From an uncultured Oscillospiraceae bacterium (GTDB lineage: Bacteria; Bacillota; Clostridia; Oscillospirales; Oscillospiraceae), in assembly GCA_910579595.1 (NCBI GenBank), contig CAJTVM010000051.1, positions 1-19,884 on the forward strand: DNA of 19,884 bases, given 5' to 3'. Positions within the stretch are counted from its first letter, which is position 1, and each line of letters starts with the position of its first letter. The notes beneath the pieces are model-generated. The model was not told where the DNA came from and made no database searches. It saw only the letters and a list, made by a program, of their open reading frames with translations. Below are positions 1 through 6,961 of the stretch, in pieces. The position numbers and the translations under genes are program-made.

Positions 1-156
1 CAGCGGCCCCCCGTACAGGTCCCCCCGGCCCCCCAGCCGCCCGCCGCCCCGCCCCAGCAGTCCACAACCGCCCCGAATTTCTGCCCCAACTGCGGGCAGA
101 AGCTGGATCCGGACGCGAAATTCTGCCCCAACTGCGGGAAAAGCCTGATCAAATAA
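1..156 (+). CDS. C-terminus of a zinc-ribbon protein (5' truncated)
   Basis: This is the last 51 codons of a gene that begins before the window, read in frame 1 and ending at TAA 154-156. The visible part is a proline- and glutamine-rich linker (about residues 1-22 of the fragment) followed by one zinc ribbon with two CPNCG knuckles, Cys-x2-Cys then Cys-x2-Cys. The two knuckles are encoded by the same 18 bases (79-96 and 121-138). Such ribbons commonly sit at the C-terminus of bacterial proteins after a flexible linker, including SPFH-domain and small membrane proteins. The main domain is outside the window, so the function cannot be stated. The next gene starts 13 bp downstream, so co-transcription is likely. 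Confidence 0.8.
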   Translation, partial: QRPPVQVPPAPQPPAAPPQQSTTAPNFCPNCGQKLDPDAKFCPNCGKSLIK

Positions 157-169
157 AGGAGGGGTTCCC

Positions 170-658
170 ATGGCCCGCATCGACAAAGCCAACTACTATT
201 TAGACATCGCCGGCACCGTGCTGGAGCGCTCCACCTGTATGCGCCGGCACTACGGGGCCATCATCGTCCAGAACGACGAGATCGTGTCCTCCGGCTACAA
301 CGGCGCGCCCAGGGGCCGGAAGAACTGCGGCGACCTGGGGTACTGCACCCGGGAGGCCATGAACATCCCCTCCGGGGAGCGCTACGAGCTGTGCCGCTCC
401 GTCCACGCCGAGGCCAACGCCATCATCTCCGCCCCCCGGCGGGAAGTGCTGGGAGCCACCCTGTACATGGTCTGCCGCCACCCGGACACCGGGGAGCTGA
501 TCCCCGGATCCACGTCCTGCTCCATGTGCCGGAGGCTTATCATCAACGCGGGCATCGCCAAGGTGGTCATCCGGGATACCCCAACGGAATACCGGGTGGT
601 GGACGTGCAGAAGGAGTGGATCGACCAGGACGACTCCGTGCCGGAGCATCTGCGGTGA
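170..658 (+). CDS. Deoxycytidylate (dCMP) deaminase, ComEB type
   Basis: The 162-residue protein belongs to the zinc-dependent cytidine/deoxycytidylate deaminase family. It is expected to convert dCMP to dUMP in the cytoplasm, feeding thymidylate synthesis. The catalytic signature is visible as HAEANAI (His79, Glu81) and the later zinc cysteines Cys117 and Cys120 in SCSMC. Extra cysteines before the active site (Cys53, Cys59, Cys75) resemble the additional metal site of phage-type and ComEB-type dCMP deaminases. The length is normal for the family. The ATG at 170 follows a strong AAAGGAGGGG ribosome site at 157-164. The next gene starts 5 bp after the stop, so the two are probably co-translated. 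A guanine or riboflavin-type deaminase is less likely given the overall pattern. Confidence 0.9.
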   Translation: MARIDKANYYLDIAGTVLERSTCMRRHYGAIIVQNDEIVSSGYNGAPRGRKNCGDLGYCTREAMNIPSGERYELCRSVHAEANAIISAPRREVLGATLYMVCRHPDTGELIPGSTSCSMCRRLIINAGIAKVVIRDTPTEYRVVDVQKEWIDQDDSVPEHLR

Positions 659-663
659 GGGGG

Positions 664-1680
664 ATGAAGCGGTTTTTGGCCTTGGGCCTGGTTCTGGCGC
701 TGCTGGCGGGGTGCGCCCCCGCCCAGACCCAGGCCCAGCCTGCGGAGGAGCGCACCTTTTTCGCCATGGACACGGTGATGACCCTGCGGCTGTACCAGGG
801 CGGGGACGAGGCGGCGCTGGATCAGGCGGAGGCACGGGTAAAGGGGCTGGAGGCCCTGTGGTCCGTCACAGATGAGGACAGCGAGATATACGTCTTGAAC
901 CGGGACGGCTCGGCGGAGCTGTCCCCGGAAACGGCGGGGCTGCTGGACACGGCGCTGGATCTGTGCGAGCGCACCGGCGGGGCGCTGGATATCTCCACCT
1001 ACCCGGCGCTGCGGGCGTGGGGCTTTACCACGGGTGAGTATTCTGTCCCTGGGGAGGAAGCCATCGCCGCCCTGCTGCTGCTGGTGGATTACACGAAAGT
1101 CGGGCTGGACGGGACGCGGGCCTCCCTGCCGGACGGCATGGAAATCGACTTGGGCAGCGTGGCCAAAGGCTATGCCGGGGATGCGCTGGCCGCTTTGCTG
1201 CGGGAAAACGGCGTGACCTCCGCCATGCTGGATCTGGGCGGCAACATCCAGGCTGTGGGGACCAGGCCGGACGGTTCCCCCTGGCGCGTCGGGGTGCGCA
1301 GCCCGGACGGGGAGGGAACCATCGGCATCGTCCAGGTGGAAAACCAGGCCGTAGTCACCTCCGGCGGATATGAGCGGTACTTTGAGGAGGGCGGCGTACG
1401 CTACTGGCACATTCTCGATCCCCAAACCGGGACGCCGGCGAGGAGCGGGCTGGCGTCCGTCACCGTGGTCGGGGACAGCGGCATCCTGTGCGACGGGCTG
1501 TCCACCGCCCTGTTCGTCATGGGGCTGGAGGACGCCCTGGAGCACTGGCGGCAGTACCGGGATTTTGAGGCAATCTTCATATTTGAGGATGGCTCCGTGA
1601 CCATCACGGCGGGGCTGGAGGATACCTTTGCCCTCAGTCAGAACGACCGCGCGCTGGACGTGGCGCGGATCTTTAGATAG
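664..1680 (+). CDS. apbE: FAD:protein FMN transferase, lipoprotein (ApbE)
   Basis: The 338-residue protein is an ApbE-family flavin transferase. These enzymes use FAD to attach FMN covalently to a Thr or Ser of target proteins outside the membrane, such as Rnf/Nqr subunits or FMN-binding-domain proteins. Residues 1-17 form a lipoprotein signal with the lipobox LLAGC (Cys17), so it should be anchored on the outer face of the membrane. Family motifs are clear: FFAMDTVMTL near the start, DLGSVAKGYAGD, LDLGGNIQAVG, and HILDPQTGTP followed by GILCDGLSTALFVMG. The start at 664 was chosen because it gives the signal peptide directly and uses the GGTGAGGGGG sequence that overlaps the preceding stop. 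An open frame continues upstream but overlaps the deaminase. No obvious flavinylation target lies in the window. Confidence 0.92.
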   Translation: MKRFLALGLVLALLAGCAPAQTQAQPAEERTFFAMDTVMTLRLYQGGDEAALDQAEARVKGLEALWSVTDEDSEIYVLNRDGSAELSPETAGLLDTALDLCERTGGALDISTYPALRAWGFTTGEYSVPGEEAIAALLLLVDYTKVGLDGTRASLPDGMEIDLGSVAKGYAGDALAALLRENGVTSAMLDLGGNIQAVGTRPDGSPWRVGVRSPDGEGTIGIVQVENQAVVTSGGYERYFEEGGVRYWHILDPQTGTPARSGLASVTVVGDSGILCDGLSTALFVMGLEDALEHWRQYRDFEAIFIFEDGSVTITAGLEDTFALSQNDRALDVARIFR

Positions 1681-1685
1681 TGCCA

Positions 1686-1759
1686 GGGCCGGAGGACGCT
1701 GGTCAGCCTGTGGCAGAGGAAGAAAAGAAACTGACAGAGGCAGTAATCAGATTTTGAGG
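1686..1759 (+). other. Possible degenerate duplication of the apbE 3' end
   Basis: Just after the apbE stop, three short blocks recur in the same order as inside the gene. GGAGGACGC is at 1527-1535 and 1691-1699. GGCAGTA is at 1550-1556 and 1739-1745. GATTTTGAGG is at 1561-1570 and 1750-1759. The last two blocks keep an identical 4-base spacing in both places, while the first gap is 25 bases longer in the downstream copy. This suggests a decayed partial copy of the apbE tail at the edge of the AT-rich island. Chance in a biased sequence cannot be excluded. The rest of 1681-1982 is AT-rich and holds the inverted repeat listed separately and no convincing gene. Confidence 0.3.
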
Positions 1760-1841
1760 ATGGGGCTTGAAAAATATTTATAAATAGGTTATCGCTATGG
1801 TGTCATGGGCATTTCTAAGTCTTGCTGATACTAAAAGCCTA

Positions 1842-1954
1842 TTATTACTTCGGCAACTTTATAATTTGAAACCAACGTAAAAAAGCTTTGATATTAGGGC
1901 GTTTTTGGACATTGATGCTACATTTTCCCGATTATTTAACTGCCGAAGTAATAA
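1842..1954. repeat. 14-bp perfect inverted repeat, 85-bp spacer
   Basis: TTATTACTTCGGCA at 1842-1855 is matched by its exact reverse complement at 1941-1954. The arms flank an 85-bp AT-rich segment and lie just upstream of the small membrane protein gene. They could be ends of a small mobile element, a cruciform site, or a regulator-binding pair. No T-run follows the right arm, so it does not look like a terminator. Confidence 0.6.
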
Positions 1955-1982
1955 CTTGATACTATACAAAGAGGTAAACGTA

Positions 1983-2144
1983 ATGAACTATAAAATATTT
2001 ATTATTACACTGGCTTTGGGGTATATAGGGACTATGACAGTTGGAAATCTTTTGAACATTCCAGATGCAGGGTCGATTTTGTCGATTGCCTTTATAGGTA
2101 GCTGCATTATAAAAAAACTTGATAAAAAGGGAGATGGTTCATAA
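1983..2144 (+). CDS. Small hypothetical membrane protein (53 aa)
   Basis: I do not recognise this protein. It has two hydrophobic stretches, roughly residues 4-22 and 31-44, joined by a short loop containing NIPDAG, and a lysine-rich tail that should lie on the cytoplasmic side. The start at 1983 has a well-spaced GAGG ribosome site at 1971-1974. An in-frame ATG at 1905 would add 26 polar residues but has no ribosome site, so it was rejected. Codon use is AT-rich, unlike the flanking housekeeping genes, and matches the convergent secreted-protein gene, so the two may have arrived together. Small two-helix proteins include toxins, immunity proteins and regulators of membrane complexes, but nothing here points to one of these. 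Confidence 0.55.
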   Translation: MNYKIFIITLALGYIGTMTVGNLLNIPDAGSILSIAFIGSCIIKKLDKKGDGS

Positions 2145-2180
2145 TAAACGTATAAATTTTGTTTAGGAAAATCAGTACAA

Positions 2181-2231
2181 TTAAACACCAAGGGGGCTAC
2201 TAATAATCTTCGTAGCCCCCCTGGTGTTTAA
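2181..2231. terminator. Bidirectional intrinsic terminator
   Basis: A 20-bp stem (2181-2200 with 2212-2231, one A-C mismatch) encloses an 11-base loop. The outer part of the stem is A/T, giving T-rich ends in both directions. It sits between the small membrane protein gene (ending 2144) and the convergent gene whose stop codon is at 2232-2234, so it can serve both. Confidence 0.9.
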
Positions 2232-3212
2232 TTATTTTACAGTAACTGCCCTTGCAGTATATGTTTGTACAATAGCGGCAAGTCCAGGGGTAATATTTAC
2301 AGCCCCATCTTTAATACTGACTTGTATATTAGTTATTCCAACAGTTGTATGTCCATAATGTGCTTGGATGTTACAAGTATTCGAAGTGATTATTCCATAC
2401 GATAAATAAGCTTTAAAGTAGACATCTTTGGCTTGACCCATACCGCCAGTACAATAATCACATCTTGGCGAAATGGGGGTAAATGAGATATATGGGGTGA
2501 AATTTGAGTATTTTAACGTTAAATCGTCCATTACAGGTTTGTTTTTACTTACATTGCGATATCTTGTGGTATTTTGTGGACAATTAGACAGACCATTGCA
2601 TTTAAATATTTGACTAACATATGCGATTTCATTAACACTACTATCAAAGGTTCCAGTTGTACTTAAAACTAGGACATCATTAAGAGCAACAGCAGGCCAT
2701 TTGATCCAGGTAGCATATGTCCAAACAGAAAAATATTTATTGGAACCAACAGTTTTCTTTAAACTATAGCTGGTATCCAGTTGCATATATCCATCTGTAG
2801 AAGTAAATATATCTAAAGGCATGAGCATTTCTTCTTCAGAAAGTTCTTGGAATTCTCCATCTTGGGTTATTTTAAAAAACGAAGAAGAAGTGGAAATACT
2901 CTCATATTGCAATACATTATGGAGATCTTCTTCGGAGAGCGCAGAACTATCTTGTCCAATATACTCTATAACAAAAGACGCAAACTGCTCATCAGATAAA
3001 TTGGGATAAAGCGAATGGGCCATTTCAAAAAAAGAACTAATATTATTATAAGTGGTAACTCTTGCACCACTGTCTTGGACTTCTTGTGTCAAGTAAATTG
3101 TTTTATTTGCAATTTCATTTAAATCTATTGCGTAACTATTGCTGGCATAGCTGGTTGAAGATAAAGAAAGCAAGATAGAGATAACAAGGAAAAAGGATAA
3201 TATTTTTTTCAT
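2232..3212 (-). CDS. Hypothetical secreted protein (326 aa)
   Basis: I do not recognise a family. The N-terminus is a classical Sec signal peptide: MKK, a hydrophobic core about residues 5-20, and a probable cleavage site after SYA or YAS near residues 22-24. The mature protein is rich in Ser, Thr, Tyr and Asn and looks like an extracellular beta-rich domain. Cysteines are clustered: CNGLSNC about residues 205-211, then CDYC near 250, then a single Cys near 279, suggesting disulfides or metal binding. No transmembrane segment or cell-wall anchor follows. The start at 3212 has the ribosome site GAGAGGTGA on the reverse strand and a textbook promoter upstream. The gene is strikingly AT-rich compared with the rest of the window, consistent with horizontal transfer. 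Confidence 0.8.
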   Translation of the reverse strand: MKKILSFFLVISILLSLSSTSYASNSYAIDLNEIANKTIYLTQEVQDSGARVTTYNNISSFFEMAHSLYPNLSDEQFASFVIEYIGQDSSALSEEDLHNVLQYESISTSSSFFKITQDGEFQELSEEEMLMPLDIFTSTDGYMQLDTSYSLKKTVGSNKYFSVWTYATWIKWPAVALNDVLVLSTTGTFDSSVNEIAYVSQIFKCNGLSNCPQNTTRYRNVSKNKPVMDDLTLKYSNFTPYISFTPISPRCDYCTGGMGQAKDVYFKAYLSYGIITSNTCNIQAHYGHTTVGITNIQVSIKDGAVNITPGLAAIVQTYTARAVTVK

Positions 3213-3244
3213 TGAAAGTCACCTCTCATATTTTAGATGCAAAT

Positions 3245-3273
3245 ATTATATCGTAAAAAAGAAAATAAGTCAA
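3245..3273 (-). promoter_or_regulatory. Sigma-A promoter of the secreted-protein gene
   Basis: On the reverse strand a TTGACT -35 element (3268-3273) and a perfect TATAAT -10 element (3245-3250) are separated by 17 bp. The -10 lies 32 bp before the start codon at 3212. This is the strongest promoter by consensus in the window. Confidence 0.85.
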
Positions 3274-3378
3274 CAAAAATTTAGAGATATTAACCATATA
3301 CTGCAATAATAAATGTAGTCCTTGTTGGCTATAATGGAGAAAATGAGATGTGCTTTTGTAAAACGTATAAAATAAGAT

Positions 3379-3431
3379 GCATAGCGGTTTACCCGTTTGC
3401 GCAAAAACGTGAACGGGTCAAGCCGCTATGC
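3379..3431. repeat. Long imperfect hairpin at the island border
   Basis: GCATAGCGG (3379-3387) pairs perfectly with 3423-3431, and ACCCGTT (3391-3397) pairs with 3412-3418. A small internal loop (TTT against CAAG) separates the two stems and a 14-base loop caps them. It lies exactly where AT-rich sequence turns GC-rich. No T-run follows on the + strand. On the reverse strand it runs into AT-rich sequence, so a weak reverse terminator is possible. A recombination or integration footprint is the other option. Confidence 0.7.
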
Positions 3432-3466
3432 TTGGAAGCTCAAGTATAACCCTCTGTTCCCGGGCG

Positions 3467-3600
3467 CTCCGCGCTTCGTGATCACGCTGCGAAGCGGCCA
3501 GGTTCTTGCCTTCGGCTCGATCGGCGCTGAACGTGTGCCGGCGGCACACAGCGCCCTCGCTCCGGTCCAAGCTTCCTCACTGTCCGCTTCTCCGCGCTTC
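3467..3600 (-). repeat. Structured interspersed repeat, copy C (inverted)
   Basis: Read on the reverse strand this copy holds the family core TGGACCGGAGCGAGG (3555-3569). Three nested stems are visible: outer GAAGCGG/CCGCTTC (3491-3497 with 3584-3590), middle GGCGCT/AGCGCC (3523-3528 with 3550-3555), and apical GTGTGCC/GGCACAC (3533-3539 with 3543-3549) with a 3-base loop. The 11-mer GAAGCGCGGAG begins the unit and recurs 123 bp later (3590-3600 and 3467-3477). The stems match those of the copies at 10418 and 19713 in position but not in sequence. It lies upstream of the rny promoter in antisense orientation. Short open frames crossing it are not genes. Confidence 0.75.
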
Positions 3601-3653
3601 CGCAATGTGCACAGAAAAATTTTGGGATGTTCATGAAAGTTTCACATTTCCAC

Positions 3654-3682
3654 TTGACAGAAAAGCCGGATACCTTTACAAT
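3654..3682 (+). promoter_or_regulatory. Promoter P1 of rny
   Basis: A perfect TTGACA -35 (3654-3659) and TACAAT -10 (3677-3682) are spaced by 17 bp. The leader to the rny start at 3920 would be about 230 nt. A small hairpin, AAAAGC (3700-3705) with GCTTTT (3712-3717) followed by TT, sits about 10 nt after the expected start of transcription and could cause early pausing or termination. Confidence 0.75.
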
Positions 3683-3789
3683 AAGTACGGATAATTTTGA
3701 AAAGCCGCCGTGCTTTTTTGCTGTTTTGAGCGTTTGCGCCGCCCCGCTGGGCGTGTATATATAGTCTATACGAACCCGTCATAGATTTG

Positions 3790-3829
3790 TTGACACTCAA
3801 ATACTGCGCCCATATGGTGGGCGGTTTTT
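3790..3829 (+). promoter_or_regulatory. Possible second rny promoter overlapping a terminator-like hairpin
   Basis: TTGACA (3790-3795) is followed after 17 bp by TATGGT (3813-3818), a fair -10 element. The same bases contain the hairpin CGCCCA-TATGG-TGGGCG (3807-3823) followed by G and five Ts, which would act on transcripts coming from P1. The two readings are not exclusive. The remaining leader (3830-3919) is AT-rich and ends in the AGGAGGTG ribosome site at 3901-3908. Confidence 0.45.
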
Positions 3830-3919
3830 CGGTTATCGCGGTGCGTCTTTTCACGCAGCGCGTCTTATTTTGCTTATTTTTTACGAAAAAGAAAAGAAAC
3901 AGGAGGTGTTGAACCCAAC

Positions 3920-5479
3920 ATGGAAGTGCCAGTAATTGTTACCGTAATCGTCGCGCTGGTTGTGGGCCTGGCGTGCCTTATGATAGGCGCCGCCATCGGC
4001 TACCAGCGGCGCAAGGCCGCCGCCGAGCGGGAGATCGGATCCGCCGAGGAGGAGGCAAGGCGCATCCTCAACGACGCCATCAAGAGCGCCGAGAGCAAGA
4101 AGCGGGAGGCCACCGTGGAGGCTAAGGAGGAGATCCTCAAGGCCCGTACGGAATTCGACAAGGAGATCAAGGACCGCCGCAATGAGGTCCAGCGCCAGGA
4201 GAACCGGCTCAACTCCAAGGAGGAAAACCTGGACCGCAAGCTGGAAAACCTGGAACGCAAGGAGGAAAACGTCAACGCCCGCATCGCCCAGCTGGAACGG
4301 GAGAAGCAGGAGCTGGACGAGATGAAGGACAGCCAGACCGAGCTGCTGGAGCGCATCTCCGGCCTGACGGTAGAGGAGGCCAAGCGCTACCTCATCGAGC
4401 AGCTGGCGGACGACGTTACCCATGAGCAGGCACTGAAGCTCAAAGAGATCCAGGTGCGCTACAAGGAGGAGGCGGAGACCTACGCTCGGGAGCAGATTGC
4501 CCTGGCCATCCAGCGCTGCGCCGCCGACCATGTGGCGGAGGCCACGGTGTCCGTGGTACCTCTGCCCAACGACGAGATGAAGGGCCGCATCATCGGCCGG
4601 GAGGGCCGCAACATCCGTACGCTGGAGACTATGACCGGCGTGGATCTGATCATCGACGATACCCCCGAGGCCATCACCGTGTCCTGCTTTGATCCGGTAC
4701 GCCGGGAGATCGCCCGGATAGCCCTGGAAAAGCTGATTCTGGATGGCCGCATCCACCCCACCCGCATTGAGGAAATGGTGGAAAAGGCCAAGCGGGAGGT
4801 GGACGCCACCATCCGCGCCGAGGGCGAGCGGGCCGTATTTGAAACCAATGTGCACGGCTTGAACTCGGAGCTGGTGAAGCTGCTGGGCCGGCAGCACTAC
4901 CGCACCAGCTACGGGCAGAATGTGCTGAACCACTCCATCGAAGTCTCCCAGCTGGCGGGTCTGCTGGCCGCCGAGATCGGCGTCAACGTGGCCGAGGCCA
5001 AGCGCGCCGGACTGCTCCACGACCTGGGCAAGTCCATCGACCACGAGGTGGAGGGCTCCCATGTGCAGATCGGCGTGGAGCTGGCCCGGAAGTACCGGGA
5101 GAGCGAGAACGTCATCCACGCCATCGAGGCCCACCACGGCGACGTGGAGGCCCGGACCATCGTGGCCTGCCTGGTGCAGGCTGCCGACGCCATTTCTGCC
5201 GCCCGTCCCGGCGCCCGCAAGGAGAACGTGGAGTACTACATCAAACGGCTGGAGAAGCTGGAGGAGCTGACCTCCTCCTTTGCCGGGGTGGACAAGGCCT
5301 ACGCCATCCAGGCCGGCCGCGAGGTGCGCATCATGGTCAACCCGGAGGCCATCCCCGAGGACAAGATGGTGCTGCTGGCCCGGGATATCGCCAAGAAGAT
5401 CGAGGACGAGCTGGAATATCCCGGCCAGATCAAGGTGAATCTCATTCGGGAGACAAAGGCGATAGAATACGCGAAATAA
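3920..5479 (+). CDS. rny: Ribonuclease Y
   Basis: The 519-residue protein is RNase Y, the membrane-anchored endoribonuclease that starts bulk mRNA decay and processes operon transcripts in Firmicutes. Domain order is canonical: an N-terminal membrane helix (about residues 4-26), a long charged coiled coil (about 30-190), a KH RNA-binding domain with GRIIGREGRN (GREG about 226-229), and the HD catalytic domain with HDLGKSIDHE (His367-Asp368). The length is standard. The ATG at 3920 has an AGGAGGTG site 11 bases upstream, slightly long but the only good start in frame. The gene is transcribed alone, from a long leader to a strong terminator at 5487. Codon use is that of the GC-rich core genome. 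Confidence 0.97.
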   Translation: MEVPVIVTVIVALVVGLACLMIGAAIGYQRRKAAAEREIGSAEEEARRILNDAIKSAESKKREATVEAKEEILKARTEFDKEIKDRRNEVQRQENRLNSKEENLDRKLENLERKEENVNARIAQLEREKQELDEMKDSQTELLERISGLTVEEAKRYLIEQLADDVTHEQALKLKEIQVRYKEEAETYAREQIALAIQRCAADHVAEATVSVVPLPNDEMKGRIIGREGRNIRTLETMTGVDLIIDDTPEAITVSCFDPVRREIARIALEKLILDGRIHPTRIEEMVEKAKREVDATIRAEGERAVFETNVHGLNSELVKLLGRQHYRTSYGQNVLNHSIEVSQLAGLLAAEIGVNVAEAKRAGLLHDLGKSIDHEVEGSHVQIGVELARKYRESENVIHAIEAHHGDVEARTIVACLVQAADAISAARPGARKENVEYYIKRLEKLEELTSSFAGVDKAYAIQAGREVRIMVNPEAIPEDKMVLLARDIAKKIEDELEYPGQIKVNLIRETKAIEYAK

Positions 5480-5486
5480 ATCATAT

Positions 5487-5520
5487 GCGCCGCCGTGGGC
5501 TCCACGGCGGCGCGTTTTTC
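5487..5520 (+). terminator. Intrinsic terminator of rny
   Basis: A perfect 12-bp GC stem (5487-5498 with 5502-5513), a 3-base GCT loop and the tail GTTTTTC lie 8 bp after the rny stop codon. Confidence 0.95.
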
Positions 5521-5523
5521 CCG

Positions 5524-5552
5524 TTGCGTTTTAACGGGAGCTGTGATATGCT
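5524..5552 (+). promoter_or_regulatory. Probable promoter of the small anchored protein gene
   Basis: TTGCGT (5524-5529) and TATGCT (5547-5552) are spaced by 17 bp, directly after the rny terminator and 48 bp before the next start codon. A small inverted repeat, CCCGTT/AACGGG (5520-5525 with 5533-5538), overlaps the -35 and could be an operator. Confidence 0.5.
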
Positions 5553-5600
5553 GATATGCGTTTAACAGGTTTGAGCTGCGAAGAAGAAGGAGGTAGTGAT

Positions 5601-5972
5601 ATGAAAAAGAAAGGTATCATAGCGGTGGTTGTCGTTGTGATTGCTGTGGCAGTGGGTGTTTATCTGCTGGCCCGTCCTAAGCCATTGGGCAGTATGCACA
5701 ACAGCTATTCAGAGCAGACCACGGCGGTTTCTGATATTTCATTTTTTGGAGATGCAAACCAAAGAATCAGGTTTTCATTCCGCTCAGACATTGTATGCGG
5801 AGAGTTGGATATTATTCTGTCTGATTCGGCTGGTAATGAGGTATGTATGCTGGATCAGGCGGACGAATTAGAAAAGCTATTCACTTTAAACAGTTCGGAT
5901 ACATATACTTTGACTGCTAGGTGCACCGATTTTGTTGGGAAATATGATGTTTCCGTTTACAAGGCAGACTGA
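5601..5972 (+). CDS. Hypothetical membrane-anchored extracellular protein (123 aa)
   Basis: I do not recognise a family. Residues 2-5 are lysine-rich and residues 6-24 form one hydrophobic helix (an uncleaved anchor or signal). About 100 residues of soluble, beta-rich sequence follow, with SFRSDIVCGELDIILSDSAGNE near the middle and two further cysteines. The orientation implied is outside the cell. The start at 5601 is set by the AAGGAGGT site at 5587-5594. An in-frame ATG at 5556 has no ribosome site. The gene has its own likely promoter and lower GC than its neighbours. A 74-bp gap separates it from the DUF2156 gene, so a shared transcript is possible but not required. The fold may resemble small beta-sandwich proteins that bind surface ligands; this is only a guess. 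Confidence 0.7.
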   Translation: MKKKGIIAVVVVVIAVAVGVYLLARPKPLGSMHNSYSEQTTAVSDISFFGDANQRIRFSFRSDIVCGELDIILSDSAGNEVCMLDQADELEKLFTLNSSDTYTLTARCTDFVGKYDVSVYKAD

Positions 5973-6046
5973 ACCGCTTTTTCATGCAAAATACTAATTC
6001 ATTTAAAATGTTATGATATTTGTACCCCGAGAAAAGGATGGATTTT

Positions 6047-6961
6047 ATGCTCACCTTTGAAAGCCCCCAGTTTGAGGACCGCCAATGGGTCCAGCCCCTG
6101 CTGGAAGCGGAGGGCAGCCTGTGCTGCGAGTTCAACTTCGCCAACATCTACCTGTGGAGCCGCGCCTTCCCCCAGAAAATCGCCCGGTGCGGCGACCGTC
6201 TGCTGGTGCGCATACAGGGCAAGCTGGGGCTTTGCTGCCTCTACCCCGCCGGGAACGGCCCCCTGGCCCCGGCGGTGGACGCCCTGGCTTCTGATGCCGC
6301 CGCCAACGGCGTCCCTCTCACCCTGGTGTGCGTCACGGAGGAACAGAGGGCGGCGTTAGAGGAAGCCTGCCCCGGCCGCTTCGCCTTCGAGGAGGACCGG
6401 GACGGCTTCGACTACCTTTACGATATCAACCGGCTGGCCGATCTGCCGGGGAAGAAGCTCCACGCCAAGCGCAACCATATCCACCGCTTTGACGAGCAGT
6501 TCCCCGACTGGCTGCTGGAGGACATCACCCCTGCCAACGTCCCCGAGTGCGTGGAGCTGGAGCGCCAGTGGGCCGCTATCCGCCAGGAGGAGGACGGGGA
6601 GGACGGGTCAACCGTGTCCGAGGAAACCATAGCCGTCATCGAGGCGCTCTACCACATGGACAAGCTGGGGCTGGAGGGGGCGCTGATCCGGGCGGATGGA
6701 AGCCCCATTGCGTTCTCGCTGGGGGGCCTCATCACGCCCGAGTGCTTCGACGTGAATTTCGAGAAATCCTTCGGCGACGTACAGGGGGCCTATCCCGCCA
6801 TCAACCGGGAGATGGCCAGACTCATCCGCGCCCGCCACCCCCAGGTCAAGTGGTTCAACCGGGAGGACGACATGGGGCTGGAAGGGCTGCGCCGGGCCAA
6901 GCTGTCCTACTATCCGGACCTCCTGCTCACAAAGTACACCGCGAAAGAGGCGGGGTCATGA
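6047..6961 (+). CDS. DUF2156 domain protein (acyl/aminoacyl-transferase fold)
   Basis: The 304-residue protein matches the DUF2156 family, two GNAT-like folds in tandem related to the C-terminal domain of phosphatidylglycerol lysyltransferase (MprF). Recognisable parts are EFNFANIYLW near residues 34-43, GFDYLYDINRLADLPGKKLHAKRNHIHRF in the middle, and NREDDMGLEGLRRAKLSYYPD near the C-terminus. No membrane segment is present, so it is a soluble enzyme. The substrate is unknown. The start at 6047 fits the AAAAGGA site at 6032-6038, and ATG 6038 would lack a ribosome site. The stop overlaps the next start (ATGA at 6958-6961), so the two proteins are translationally coupled and probably work together. 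Confidence 0.85.
   Translation: MLTFESPQFEDRQWVQPLLEAEGSLCCEFNFANIYLWSRAFPQKIARCGDRLLVRIQGKLGLCCLYPAGNGPLAPAVDALASDAAANGVPLTLVCVTEEQRAALEEACPGRFAFEEDRDGFDYLYDINRLADLPGKKLHAKRNHIHRFDEQFPDWLLEDITPANVPECVELERQWAAIRQEEDGEDGSTVSEETIAVIEALYHMDKLGLEGALIRADGSPIAFSLGGLITPECFDVNFEKSFGDVQGAYPAINREMARLIRARHPQVKWFNREDDMGLEGLRRAKLSYYPDLLLTKYTAKEAGS

Noticed and set aside
3397..3694. Short open frames of about 60-80 codons upstream of rny
   Set aside because: They run through the hairpin and the inverted structured repeat, have no ribosome sites, and overlap the rny promoter.
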